Below are positions 8,744-16,414 of a stretch of 55,324 nt of DNA, in pieces; the first letter of the stretch is position 1, and every line of letters begins with the position of its first letter. This DNA comes from Pseudoselenomonas ruminantium (GTDB lineage: Bacteria > Bacillota > Negativicutes > Selenomonadales > Selenomonadaceae): positions 1-55,324 of the forward strand of contig SVBZ01000033.1 of NCBI GenBank assembly GCA_015058575.1. Direction: 5' to 3'. The notes under the pieces were generated by a model that did no database searches, had not been told where the DNA came from, and was given only the letters and a program-made list of their open reading frames with translations. The translations under genes were made by a program, and so were the position numbers.

Positions 8744-9454
8744 GTGTTAAAGTATGAGGCAATCGCCAAAGAACTTAGAGAGGATATACAACAAGGTAAA
8801 TATACCCCAGGGGAGCAGCTGGCACTGGAAAAAGAAATGTGCCAGCAATATGGCGTTAGCCGCATAACGATAAAACGGGCTGTCGATGAATTGGTTAAAC
8901 AGGGACTGGTAGTCAAACGGCGCGGGTCGGGAACTTTTGTAAAATCGCTCAAGGATGAAGATGTGAAAGAACTGAGCATGGCAAACCAGTTTTCTGGTTT
9001 CGCGGCGACGTTCAAGGGACGCAAGGTCGCTTCGAAAATCTTGCGATTTGAGATTATCCATCCTACGGCTGAGGTGGCAGCTAAGCTGCAATTGGCTGTG
9101 GACGATTTTGTTTATGATATTATCCGGGTGAGATTGCTGGATGACCGGCCTGTGGTGGTGGAATACACACAGATGCCGATCCAGCTGATTGCAGGCCTTA
9201 AGCGGCAGACGCTGGAACGATCGATTTACAGTTATATTGAAAAGGATTTGGGCTATAAGATCCAATCGGCGCATCGCACAGTGCGCGCTGTAATGCCTAC
9301 GGATGAAGAACGCGAGCAGCTGCAGATAGAGGGCGTACTGCCGCTGCTGGAAGTCACACAGGTGGCCTTTTTGGATGATGGCCGCCCCTTCGAGTATTCG
9401 ATTGCCCGCCATCGTGGCGATTATAGCAATTTCCGTTCGGTGAGCATTCGTTGA
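8744..9454 (+). CDS. GntR/HutC-family regulator (second GmuR-like paralogue)
   Basis: A winged-helix domain (about 2-72) is followed by a UTRA effector domain, 236 residues in all. It is strongly similar along its length to the regulator at 6555. The GTG at 8744 is chosen because AGGAGG at 8729-8734 lies 9 bases upstream and the promoter -10 box is at 8706-8711. A longer reading from ATG 8714 would start before the transcript. It is followed after 30 bases by the mannose-6-phosphate isomerase gene, so the two form one unit. Its target operon is unknown; the palindrome at 8711 suggests autoregulation. Confidence 0.88.
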   Translation: MLKYEAIAKELREDIQQGKYTPGEQLALEKEMCQQYGVSRITIKRAVDELVKQGLVVKRRGSGTFVKSLKDEDVKELSMANQFSGFAATFKGRKVASKILRFEIIHPTAEVAAKLQLAVDDFVYDIIRVRLLDDRPVVVEYTQMPIQLIAGLKRQTLERSIYSYIEKDLGYKIQSAHRTVRAVMPTDEEREQLQIEGVLPLLEVTQVAFLDDGRPFEYSIARHRGDYSNFRSVSIR

Positions 9455-9484
9455 AGGTAATTTAGAAAATGGAGTGATGTATTG

Positions 9485-10450
9485 ATGTTGGAACCTATGC
9501 TTTTGAAGGCACCGTTGAAAGATTATCTTTGGGGCGGCAACCGTTTGAAGAACGAATACGGCAAGGAATCCGATTTGGATATCGTGGCAGAAAGCTGGGA
9601 ACTTTCCTGCCATGAGGCAGGATTGAGCGTAATCGATAGCGGTGCGCATAAAGGCGAAACCCTGGCGGCATTTCTGGCCGGGGCGGGGAAGGCTGTGCTC
9701 GGAAGCAAGGCGCAGGATAGGGATTATTTCCCGCTGCTGATCAAATTCATCGATGCCAAGGGGGATTTGTCGGTACAGGTTCATCCGGACGATGAATATG
9801 CCTTGCGGGAAGAAGGCGAGCAGGGCAAGACGGAAATGTGGTATGTGGTCGATGCAGAACCCGATGCAAGCCTTATCTATGGCTTCCAGCAGAAAATCAG
9901 CAAAGAAGAATTCGAGCAGCGCATCGCGGATAATACGCTGCTGGAGGTCTGCAACAAAGTCCCCGTGCATAAAGGGGATGTGTTCTTCATCAAGGCAGGT
10001 ACGCTGCATGCCATTGGCAGTGGTATCCTGATTTATGAGGTACAGCAAAGCTCTAACCTGACGTATCGTGTCTATGACTATGGGCGCGTAGGCAAAGATG
10101 GCAAGCCACGTCAATTGCATATCGATAAGGCTTTGGCGGTAACCAAGCTCGAAGTGCCGCAGGCTGTGTCGGGAAATACGGTGGATATTGACCTGTTCCC
10201 GGATATGGATATCAGATTATTGGCGGAATGCAAGTATTTCAAAGTATATCATGGCAGTCTGCAGGGAGACAGTACTATGTGCGCTGGCGAGGATTCCTTC
10301 CATTGCCTGACGGTACTGGATGGCACTTTGTCGCTTACCGCAAATGATGCGTCCCTCACTGTGGCAAAAGGAAGGACGGTCTTTGTGCCGGCTGGCTTGG
10401 GAAGATATCAGCTGCAGGGACAGGCAGCGTTTATTTTAAGCAAATTATAA
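9485..10450 (+). CDS. manA: Mannose-6-phosphate isomerase, type I short form
   Basis: The zinc ligands are seen in VQVHPDD (Gln and His), TEMWYV (Glu) and GTLHAIG (His). The 321-residue length fits the Firmicutes ManA/GmuF form. The enzyme converts mannose-6-phosphate to fructose-6-phosphate, completing the route from imported phosphorylated manno-oligosaccharides to glycolysis. ATG 9485 is preferred over the preceding TTG 9482; GGAG lies about 10 bases upstream. A strong terminator follows at 10502. Confidence 0.93.
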   Translation: MLEPMLLKAPLKDYLWGGNRLKNEYGKESDLDIVAESWELSCHEAGLSVIDSGAHKGETLAAFLAGAGKAVLGSKAQDRDYFPLLIKFIDAKGDLSVQVHPDDEYALREEGEQGKTEMWYVVDAEPDASLIYGFQQKISKEEFEQRIADNTLLEVCNKVPVHKGDVFFIKAGTLHAIGSGILIYEVQQSSNLTYRVYDYGRVGKDGKPRQLHIDKALAVTKLEVPQAVSGNTVDIDLFPDMDIRLLAECKYFKVYHGSLQGDSTMCAGEDSFHCLTVLDGTLSLTANDASLTVAKGRTVFVPAGLGRYQLQGQAAFILSKL

Positions 10451-10501
10451 CGCGTATAAGCTGCCCCCATTTCCATAAGTGGGGACGGCAATTATTGACA
10501 G

Positions 10502-10539
10502 GCGGTTTGCAAACTCTTTGGGGTTTGTGAACCGCTTTT
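10502..10539 (+). terminator. Intrinsic terminator after manA
   Basis: A 13-bp stem (10502-10514 with 10523-10535, two G-U pairs) with a short loop is followed by TTTT. It closes the mannan locus. Confidence 0.85.
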
Positions 10540-10650
10540 GGCTGTTTGGCGGCAGGTATCGGATTTCGGTGTGGCGAAATATTTCTACGGTCGCTAGGAT
10601 TTTAAGCAAATGGTGCGGGATTATTGGCGGATAAAAATATAGGGAAGGGC

Positions 10651-10681
10651 TTGACTTGGAGTAAGCTTTAAGTAGTAGAGT
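10651..10681 (+). promoter_or_regulatory. MerR-type promoter (19-bp spacer) for the DUF362 gene
   Basis: TTGACT (10651-10656) and TAGAGT (10676-10681) are separated by 19 bases. The spacer region carries the imperfect dyad ACTTGGAGTAAGCTTTAAGT. Over-long spacers containing a dyad are the hallmark of promoters activated by MerR-family proteins, which untwist the DNA. A near-identical element lies at 13958-13988. Confidence 0.8.
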
Positions 10682-10744
10682 AAAAACAAGGGAATACATA
10701 TGATAGAGCAGAAAGCCGTAGAACATAGCAGGGAGGTTGAAGTG

Positions 10745-11869
10745 ATGAAGAGAAACATGACGCGCAGGAATTTCGTGAAGCTGGCTGGTATGGCTGTGGC
10801 GCTCGCAGCGCTGCCGGGCTGTGCGACATTGGCGGCCGATACGGCAGTAAAAAAGCCGGATGGGAAGCAAAAAGTGGCCGGTACCGGCGGCGAACGCTAT
10901 GTTCCCTATCAGGAACGGCAGGGGGCAGAGTCAGTGGTTTACTTTACCCGTGACTTGTCAGCGGCAGGGCTTTTGCAAATCTATGACCGCGTCAAAAAAG
11001 ATCTGGGCGGCAAAGTGGCCATCAAGCTGCATACCGGCGAGCCGCAGGGCCCGAATATCATTCCGCGCCCCTGGGTAAAGGAACTTTTGCAGAAGCGTCT
11101 GCCGGCAGGCACCATCATCGAAACCAATACCTATTATGGCGGGGGCCGCGATACGACAGAAAAACACCGGCAAACTTTGCAGGTCAATGGCTGGACGGCT
11201 TTTACCACGGTGGATATTACGGATGCCGAGGGGACAGCAATGCTGCCGGTGCCCAATGGCAAGTGGTTTACAGAGATGTCCGTGGGCAAGAATATGCTGG
11301 CATATGATTCGCTGCTGACGCTGACGCATTTTAAGGGCCATGCGATGGGCGGCTTTGGCGGTTCCAATAAGAATCTTGGCATTGGCTGCGCCGATGGCAA
11401 AATCGGCAAGAAGATGATTCATGCCGGGGACTCCGGTTCCCAATGGGGCGTCAATAACGAGGAATTCATGGAGCGCATGACTGAGTCGACGCAGGCTGTA
11501 GTCAGTCACTTCAAGGATAAAATCGCCTTTATCAATGTCATGCGCAATATGAGTGTGGACTGTGACTGTGCGGGCACCTCGGCTCAGCCTGTGGTCACGC
11601 CGGATATTGGCATTGTGGCATCGCTCGACATCCTGGCCGCTGACCAGGCCTGTGTCGACTGTGTTTATGCGCTGCCCGAAGAAAGCAGGCATGATCTGGT
11701 GGAGCGCATGGAATCACGCCATAGCATGCGTCAGCTGACCTATATGAAGGAAATGGGCATGGGCAATGACCGCTATCAGCTCATCGATATCGATAATGGG
11801 GACAAAGTCATCACGGCTGCCGAGGCGGTAAAGGGCGTCAAGGGTACCTGGGTGCCGGACGGTAATTGA
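10745..11869 (+). CDS. Tat-exported DUF362 lipoprotein
   Basis: The N-terminus has a twin-arginine motif (TRRNFVKLAG) and a lipobox-like LPGC, so the mature protein is probably anchored outside the inner membrane. The rest is a DUF362 domain, with the GGFGGSNKNLGIGCADG segment, a DCDC pair and the ADQACVDCVY segment typical of the family. The function is unknown; relatives often carry ferredoxin domains, which this one lacks. ATG 10745 sits 8 bases behind GGAGG and is preferred over ATG 10700, which is almost at the transcription start. The gene is driven by a MerR-type promoter and ends at a terminator. Confidence 0.85.
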   Translation: MKRNMTRRNFVKLAGMAVALAALPGCATLAADTAVKKPDGKQKVAGTGGERYVPYQERQGAESVVYFTRDLSAAGLLQIYDRVKKDLGGKVAIKLHTGEPQGPNIIPRPWVKELLQKRLPAGTIIETNTYYGGGRDTTEKHRQTLQVNGWTAFTTVDITDAEGTAMLPVPNGKWFTEMSVGKNMLAYDSLLTLTHFKGHAMGGFGGSNKNLGIGCADGKIGKKMIHAGDSGSQWGVNNEEFMERMTESTQAVVSHFKDKIAFINVMRNMSVDCDCAGTSAQPVVTPDIGIVASLDILAADQACVDCVYALPEESRHDLVERMESRHSMRQLTYMKEMGMGNDRYQLIDIDNGDKVITAAEAVKGVKGTWVPDGN

Positions 11870-11881
11870 TGGGCAGCAAAG

Positions 11882-11915
11882 ATTTGACCGTTAGATATGA
11901 CGGTCAAATTTTTTG
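11882..11915 (+). terminator. Intrinsic terminator after the DUF362 gene
   Basis: A perfect 10-bp stem, ATTTGACCGT with ACGGTCAAAT (11882-11891 with 11900-11909), has an 8-base loop and is followed by a T-run. Confidence 0.9.
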
Positions 11916-11924
11916 GTAACAATA

Positions 11925-11989
11925 TTGACATGGTGTCATTTTATTTATATAATACAAGTAACAAGAAAAGTTACACAGTGTCATTTTAT
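11925..11989 (+). promoter_or_regulatory. Promoter and operator region of the aldo/keto reductase gene
   Basis: TTGACA (11925-11930) and TATAAT (11948-11953) have a 17-base spacer. A dyad GTAAC-N7-GTTAC (11958-11974) covers the expected start site. The 12-mer GTGTCATTTTAT occurs twice (11933-11944 and 11978-11989), flanking the start site. This layout suggests tight repression by a dimeric regulator. The leader to the start codon is about 147 bases. Confidence 0.8.
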
Positions 11990-12106
11990 ACAGGCAGGAA
12001 TCCGATACCTAGGATTTTTGCAGAGGAAAAGCTCACACGGCGGGAGGAAATCCTTGCTGCCGGTGCTTTAGGAGCTCAGTCATGGAACGTTGGAGGGTGT
12101 GTGGCA

Positions 12107-13150
12107 ATGCAATATACGAAACTCGGTAATACGGATTTGGAAGTATCCCGCATTTGCTTAGGCTGCATGGGTTTTGGCAATGCAGCTGCGGGACAGCATA
12201 GCTGGACGGTGGACGAAACTGCCACCCGGGAGATAATCAAGCATGCCTTGGCACAGGGGATAAATTTCTTTGATACGGCCATTGCCTATCAGAACGGCAC
12301 GAGTGAGGAATATCTGGGCAGAGCGCTGCGCGATTATGCCGCGCGGGACGAGGTGGTGGTCGCGACAAAATTCCTGCCCCGCAGTACGCAGGAAATCAAA
12401 GCTGGCGTGACCGGTCAGGAACATATTGCCAAACAGCTGGATATGAGTTTGCAGCATTTGGGTATGGATTATGTGGATCTGTATATCTACCATATGTGGG
12501 ATTATCAGACCGATATTTATGATATCTTAGACGGTCTTACGCAGCAGATGAAGGCGGGGAAAGTCCGCTATATCGGCATTGCCAACTGCTATGCCTATCA
12601 GCTGGCCAAGGCCAATGCACTGGCGGCTAGGGAAGGTTTTGCACCCTTTGTGTCGGTGCAGAACCATTACAATCTGCTGTTCCGCGAGGAAGAACGGGAG
12701 ATGGCAAAATTATGCGCCGAGGACAACATTGCCATGACGCCTTACAGTGCGCTGGCCAGCGGCCGGCTGGCTAGAAGGCCCGGGGAAATGTCCAAGCGTC
12801 TTTTGGAGGATAGTTATGCCAAGCTCAAATACGATGGCACGGCTGAAGCTGATGAAAAAATCATCCTGCGCGTGGCAGAGCTTGCCGATACGTATGGCGT
12901 ATCCATGACGGAAATCGCTTTGGCCTGGCTGCTGACGAAGGTAACGGCACCGGTGGCCGGGGCGACCAAGCGCCATCATATCGATGGCGCGGTCAAGGCG
13001 GTAGAATTGGAGCTTGCAAAAGCAGATATTGCTTATCTGGAAGAATGCTATATCCCGCATAAGCTGGTGGGGGTAATGGCACAGAATACTGAAAGTGGCA
13101 ATAAAAAAGAGCAGGTCTGGATGAAAAATGCGCCCCAGGGGATGCAGTGA
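12107..13150 (+). CDS. Aldo/keto reductase
   Basis: A 347-residue NAD(P)H-dependent oxidoreductase of the aldo/keto reductase superfamily. The catalytic tetrad is visible: Asp and Tyr in FFDTAIAYQNG, Lys in VVATKF and His in IYHMWD. The C-terminal cofactor segment is also recognisable (PVAGATKRHHIDGAV). ATG 12107 is chosen because GGAGGG lies 9 bases upstream and the homologous region begins there (MQYTKLGNTDLEVS). The frame is open for another 70 codons upstream, but these lie over the promoter. The substrate is unknown; the exported redox neighbours suggest detoxification of carbonyls or quinones. Confidence 0.9.
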   Translation: MQYTKLGNTDLEVSRICLGCMGFGNAAAGQHSWTVDETATREIIKHALAQGINFFDTAIAYQNGTSEEYLGRALRDYAARDEVVVATKFLPRSTQEIKAGVTGQEHIAKQLDMSLQHLGMDYVDLYIYHMWDYQTDIYDILDGLTQQMKAGKVRYIGIANCYAYQLAKANALAAREGFAPFVSVQNHYNLLFREEEREMAKLCAEDNIAMTPYSALASGRLARRPGEMSKRLLEDSYAKLKYDGTAEADEKIILRVAELADTYGVSMTEIALAWLLTKVTAPVAGATKRHHIDGAVKAVELELAKADIAYLEECYIPHKLVGVMAQNTESGNKKEQVWMKNAPQGMQ

Positions 13151-13203
13151 GTTTATCCAGCATATGAGAAGGGGAAAAGCTTTTCGTTACGGAAGTGGTG
13201 CAT

Positions 13204-13908
13204 ATGAATAGACGCGAGTGTTTGAAAGTCACCGGCAGGGGCGCATTGACTGTGCCGGGGCGCTTAGTGGTGACAACATGCCTGCCCGTGGTGTTTATTG
13301 CGGTGATGAGTTTCCATTATATTCCCAAACTGCTGCATGAAATCCTGGGCGTGGCCTGGCTGCTGCTTGTCCTGCTGCATTTGTATCAGAACCGCAGCTG
13401 GCTCAAGAATTTGCGGCAGGGAAGCTGGAGCTTCGGGCGGCTTCTGGGAACGGTCATCGATAGTTTGCTTATCCTGGGGGTGCTGGTAATTATCCTGTCC
13501 GGCCTGGGGATTTCCAACTATCTGCTCAAAGAAGTGATGCCGCTGGCCGTGCAGCGCAGCATTGCCCTGCATCAATATCATGTTTCGCTGCCGTATGCGC
13601 TGTTGATCTTGAGCGGCCTGCATTGGGGCCTGCATTGGCAAGGCTGGCAAAGACAGTGGCAGAAGTGCATGAACTGGTCATTGCCGAAAATGGCCGGACG
13701 GCTGCTGGCTGGCACACTGGCCGCTTTTGTGCTGGTGGCTGGCGTATGGGGTTCGTTCATGAACCGCGCAGGCGACCGGCTGCTGATGAAGCATATCTTT
13801 GCGACAGAGGCGACCAATCAGCCGGGTGGCATCTATGTACTGCTGCTGGCGGGGATGCTGGGACTTTATGTGCTAGGCGGAATCGTTTTGGGCAGAAGCA
13901 GGAAATAA
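13204..13908 (+). CDS. DUF4405 membrane cytochrome-like protein with a Tat-like N-terminus
   Basis: The 234-residue protein has about five membrane helices with His residues typical of the DUF4405/cytochrome b561-like group (LLHEILG, LLHLYQN, ALHQYH, SGLHWGLHW). It probably binds haem and moves electrons in the membrane. The first 16 residues, MNRRECLKVTGRGALT, look like the start of a twin-arginine signal, which is odd in front of this family. ATG 13204 follows CGGAAG with about 8 bases; the in-frame GTG 13195 overlaps that site. It lies 53 bases after the aldo/keto reductase gene. Confidence 0.75.
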   Translation: MNRRECLKVTGRGALTVPGRLVVTTCLPVVFIAVMSFHYIPKLLHEILGVAWLLLVLLHLYQNRSWLKNLRQGSWSFGRLLGTVIDSLLILGVLVIILSGLGISNYLLKEVMPLAVQRSIALHQYHVSLPYALLILSGLHWGLHWQGWQRQWQKCMNWSLPKMAGRLLAGTLAAFVLVAGVWGSFMNRAGDRLLMKHIFATEATNQPGGIYVLLLAGMLGLYVLGGIVLGRSRK

Positions 13909-13957
13909 CGCAGAAGAAGCGGAACAACGGCGTTATGAAAGCAGATGAAATTTTTGC

Positions 13958-13988
13958 TTGACTTGAAGTAAGCTTCAAGTGCTAGATT
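13958..13988 (+). promoter_or_regulatory. MerR-type promoter (19-bp spacer) for the CMD-cupin gene
   Basis: TTGACT (13958-13963) and TAGATT (13983-13988) are separated by 19 bases. The spacer region holds the perfect dyad ACTTGAAG-TAAG-CTTCAAGT. It matches the element at 10651 in sequence, spacing and position, so one MerR-family activator probably controls both. Confidence 0.85.
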
Positions 13989-14047
13989 AGAATTGAATTC
14001 AGGGTCTGTTCCCTAAGGTGTGAAAGAAGCAGGAAAAGGAGACCAGG

Positions 14048-14935
14048 ATGAAGAAAAGAATCATCGCGGCAGGGCTGGCAGCCGCAACTGCTATGTCAGC
14101 GAATTTTTTGACGGTGGAGGCAGCAGCAATGGCAAATAACAACAAACGTATCGCAGTGAAAGTAACCCAGACGGCAGGACGGCAGCAGCTTGGTGAGTTT
14201 GCTCCCGATTTTGCCCGCTATAATGACGATATTCTCTTTGGCGAGGTTTGGTCGAAAAATGACATACTCTCGCTGCATGACCGCAGTATCGTGACGGTTT
14301 CGGCCTTGGTGGCCAGCGGCATGGTGGACAGCTCACTCAAATATCATCTGCAGTCGGCAAAGAAAAATGGCGTGACCAAAGCGGAAATGGCAGAAGTCAT
14401 TACCCAGCTGGGCTTCTATGCTGGCTGGCCCAAGGCCTGGGCTGCCTTCAATCTGGCAAAAGAGGTCTATAACGAACCGGCAGCTAAGGATACAGAGAGA
14501 AAAGGAAGCGATACGATGGATTTGGAAGCCATCAAGGAAACCAGCATGTTCCCCGTCGGTGGCGAAAATGTCAACTATGCCCAGTATTTTGACGGCAAGA
14601 GCTATCTCCATATGATTTCTACGGAACAGGTGGTCATCGGCAATGTGACCTTTGAGCCGGGCTGCCGCAACCACTGGCATATCCATCATGCCGACAAGGG
14701 CGGCGGACAGATGCTCCTGGTTACGGCCGGACGTGGCTGGTATCAGGAATGGGGCAAGCCTGCGCAGGAACTGAAGACCGGCGATGTCGTGCATATTCCC
14801 GCGAATGTCAAGCATTGGCATGGCGCGGCCAAGGATTCCGCTTTCCAGCATATCGCTGTGGAAGTGCCGGGCGAGAATACTTCTAACGAATGGTGCGAAC
14901 CTGTAGCGGCGCAGGAATACAACAAACTGCCGTAA
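14048..14935 (+). CDS. Exported carboxymuconolactone decarboxylase-cupin fusion
   Basis: A signal peptide (about 1-27) precedes a carboxymuconolactone decarboxylase/AhpD-type helical domain (about 45-150). A cupin domain (about 175-285) follows, with metal-binding His residues in NHWHIHH and KHWHGA. The AhpD CxxC pair is absent, so peroxidase activity of that type is unlikely. Cytoplasmic CMD-cupin fusions are common near aldo/keto reductases and MerR regulators; the signal peptide here points to the periplasm. The gene has an AAGGAG site and a MerR-type promoter about 60 bases upstream. The substrate is unknown. Confidence 0.82.
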   Translation: MKKRIIAAGLAAATAMSANFLTVEAAAMANNNKRIAVKVTQTAGRQQLGEFAPDFARYNDDILFGEVWSKNDILSLHDRSIVTVSALVASGMVDSSLKYHLQSAKKNGVTKAEMAEVITQLGFYAGWPKAWAAFNLAKEVYNEPAAKDTERKGSDTMDLEAIKETSMFPVGGENVNYAQYFDGKSYLHMISTEQVVIGNVTFEPGCRNHWHIHHADKGGGQMLLVTAGRGWYQEWGKPAQELKTGDVVHIPANVKHWHGAAKDSAFQHIAVEVPGENTSNEWCEPVAAQEYNKLP

Positions 14936-14958
14936 ATTTATAGGAAAAGAGGGAGCCG

Positions 14959-16239
14959 ATGAAGAGAAGGACTTTTATTGCGGGGGGACTGGGGGCTTTG
15001 GCGCTGCTGGCGGGTGGCATGTTTTTCGCCAAGAGCACCTGGTACCGCAAGGCGGCTAACAGTGTCCGCAATCTGACTGGGGACTTGGATGCGCAGTTTT
15101 TGCGGCAGCTTATCACTGCCGATGCGGCCCATAGCCGGACCATCATGTGGCAGGCGGAGGATGTTCTGGCAAATCCGGCCATCGAATACCGTGTTAAGGG
15201 GCAGGCGGAGGCTCAGCTCGTTCCTGCGCTGGAGGATTTCTTCACTGACGATGGCGTGAAGAACAATCAATATCTGGCGAACCTGCAGGAACTGCAGGCT
15301 GATACGGATTATGAGTACCGTGTGGTGACGGATACGGCTGCCAGCGGCTGGCATATGTTGCATACGGCGGGGACAGGGGAGTTTGAATGTCTGCTATTCC
15401 CCGATTCCCAGTCCAGCGATTATAGCGATTGGGAGGCATTAGCGCAAAATGCCGCCCAGCGCAATCCGCAGGCGGCATTCTTTATCAATATGGGCGATAT
15501 CGTGGACAATGGCGAAGACCATACGCAATGGCAGGCCTGGTTCCATGGGGTAAATGGCATGATTGACCGCATTCCCTTTGTGCCCTTGATGGGCAATCAT
15601 GAAACGTATGACCAGAATTGGAAGGTGCGGCTGCCGGAGGCCTATCTTCATTATTTCGTGGTGCCGGAAAACAACAGCCGGGATTTTTCCCGCTACTATT
15701 ATTCCTTTGACTATGGCGATGTGCATTTCATGGTGCTCAACAGCCAGTGGGACGAAACCGAGGCGTTCAAGCCGGGCCTTATGGCAGAGCAGCTGAGCTG
15801 GCTGCGGGAAGATGCTGGCAGGAGCCGCAAGAAATGGAAAATCGTGCTGGTGCATAAGGATGTCTTGCAATACCGCATCCACAAACGTCCGGAACGGCAG
15901 GAAGGAATTTCGGATTTAGGCATGAATTTCATGCCGCTGTTTGATGAATTGGGCATTGATATTGTCTTTACGGCCCATCTGCATACCTACCGCAACCGGG
16001 GGCATATCAAAAGCTTTAAGCGGGATAGTAAGGGACCTCTTTATATATTGACGGGCGTAGCCGGCAATGTGCGTTATCCCGGCTTATGGATTGACCATCA
16101 GCTGGATGAGGTAGTGGCGCCCCAGCCCGAAACGGACAATTACCTTACCATGCAGGTGACGGATGAAGCGATAACGGTCAAATGTTTCCTGCCCGATGGA
16201 CAGGTGATCGATACGGTGAAAGTGACAAAAGCAAAATAA
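14959..16239 (+). CDS. Exported metallophosphoesterase (purple acid phosphatase-like)
   Basis: The N-terminus has RRTFIAGG followed by a hydrophobic stretch, a Tat-like or uncleaved anchor. A fibronectin-like domain (about 45-135) is followed by a calcineurin-type phosphoesterase domain with all metal motifs: FPDSQ, MGDIVDNG, GNHE, VLVHKD and AHLH. It probably hydrolyses phosphate esters in the periplasm. It is 23 bases downstream of the CMD-cupin gene and likely co-transcribed from the same MerR-type promoter. A terminator follows 6 bases after the stop. Confidence 0.88.
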   Translation: MKRRTFIAGGLGALALLAGGMFFAKSTWYRKAANSVRNLTGDLDAQFLRQLITADAAHSRTIMWQAEDVLANPAIEYRVKGQAEAQLVPALEDFFTDDGVKNNQYLANLQELQADTDYEYRVVTDTAASGWHMLHTAGTGEFECLLFPDSQSSDYSDWEALAQNAAQRNPQAAFFINMGDIVDNGEDHTQWQAWFHGVNGMIDRIPFVPLMGNHETYDQNWKVRLPEAYLHYFVVPENNSRDFSRYYYSFDYGDVHFMVLNSQWDETEAFKPGLMAEQLSWLREDAGRSRKKWKIVLVHKDVLQYRIHKRPERQEGISDLGMNFMPLFDELGIDIVFTAHLHTYRNRGHIKSFKRDSKGPLYILTGVAGNVRYPGLWIDHQLDEVVAPQPETDNYLTMQVTDEAITVKCFLPDGQVIDTVKVTKAK

Positions 16240-16245
16240 CGCTGA

Positions 16246-16277
16246 CCCTGACTGTTGACAAATGCAGTCAGGGTTTT
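16246..16277 (+). terminator. Intrinsic terminator
   Basis: A perfect 9-bp stem, CCCTGACTG with CAGTCAGGG (16246-16254 with 16265-16273), is followed by TTTT. It ends the metallophosphoesterase unit and overlaps the next promoter. Confidence 0.85.
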
Positions 16278-16282
16278 ATACT
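16255..16282 (+). promoter_or_regulatory. Promoter embedded in the terminator, upstream of the MFS gene
   Basis: TTGACA (16255-16260) forms part of the terminator loop, and TATACT (16277-16282) follows the T-run with a 16-base spacer. It would drive the MFS gene through a leader of about 125 bases in which I recognise no riboswitch. Confidence 0.6.
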
Positions 16283-16414
16283 ATAGATTTATTTCCTGCC
16301 CGCAGCTTTAAAAGACGGGGCTTTCTAGTAAGGCTGCTGCGAAGACTACCGGCGTGACAGCCATGCTTTGGCAGGGGATTATCTGGAACTATTTGAACGA
16401 AACGAGGCAATGGT

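Noticed and set aside
10700..10744. Upstream ATG of the DUF362 gene at 10700
   Set aside because: It lies about 12 bases after the expected transcription start, with its AAGGGA at the transcript's very 5' end. The ATG at 10745 has a proper GGGAGG site and begins a normal Tat signal.
11884..11909. TTTGACCGT/ACGGTCAAA as another copy of the TGAC-GTCA operator
   Set aside because: It is the stem of an intrinsic terminator with an 8-base loop and T-run, not a compact palindrome.
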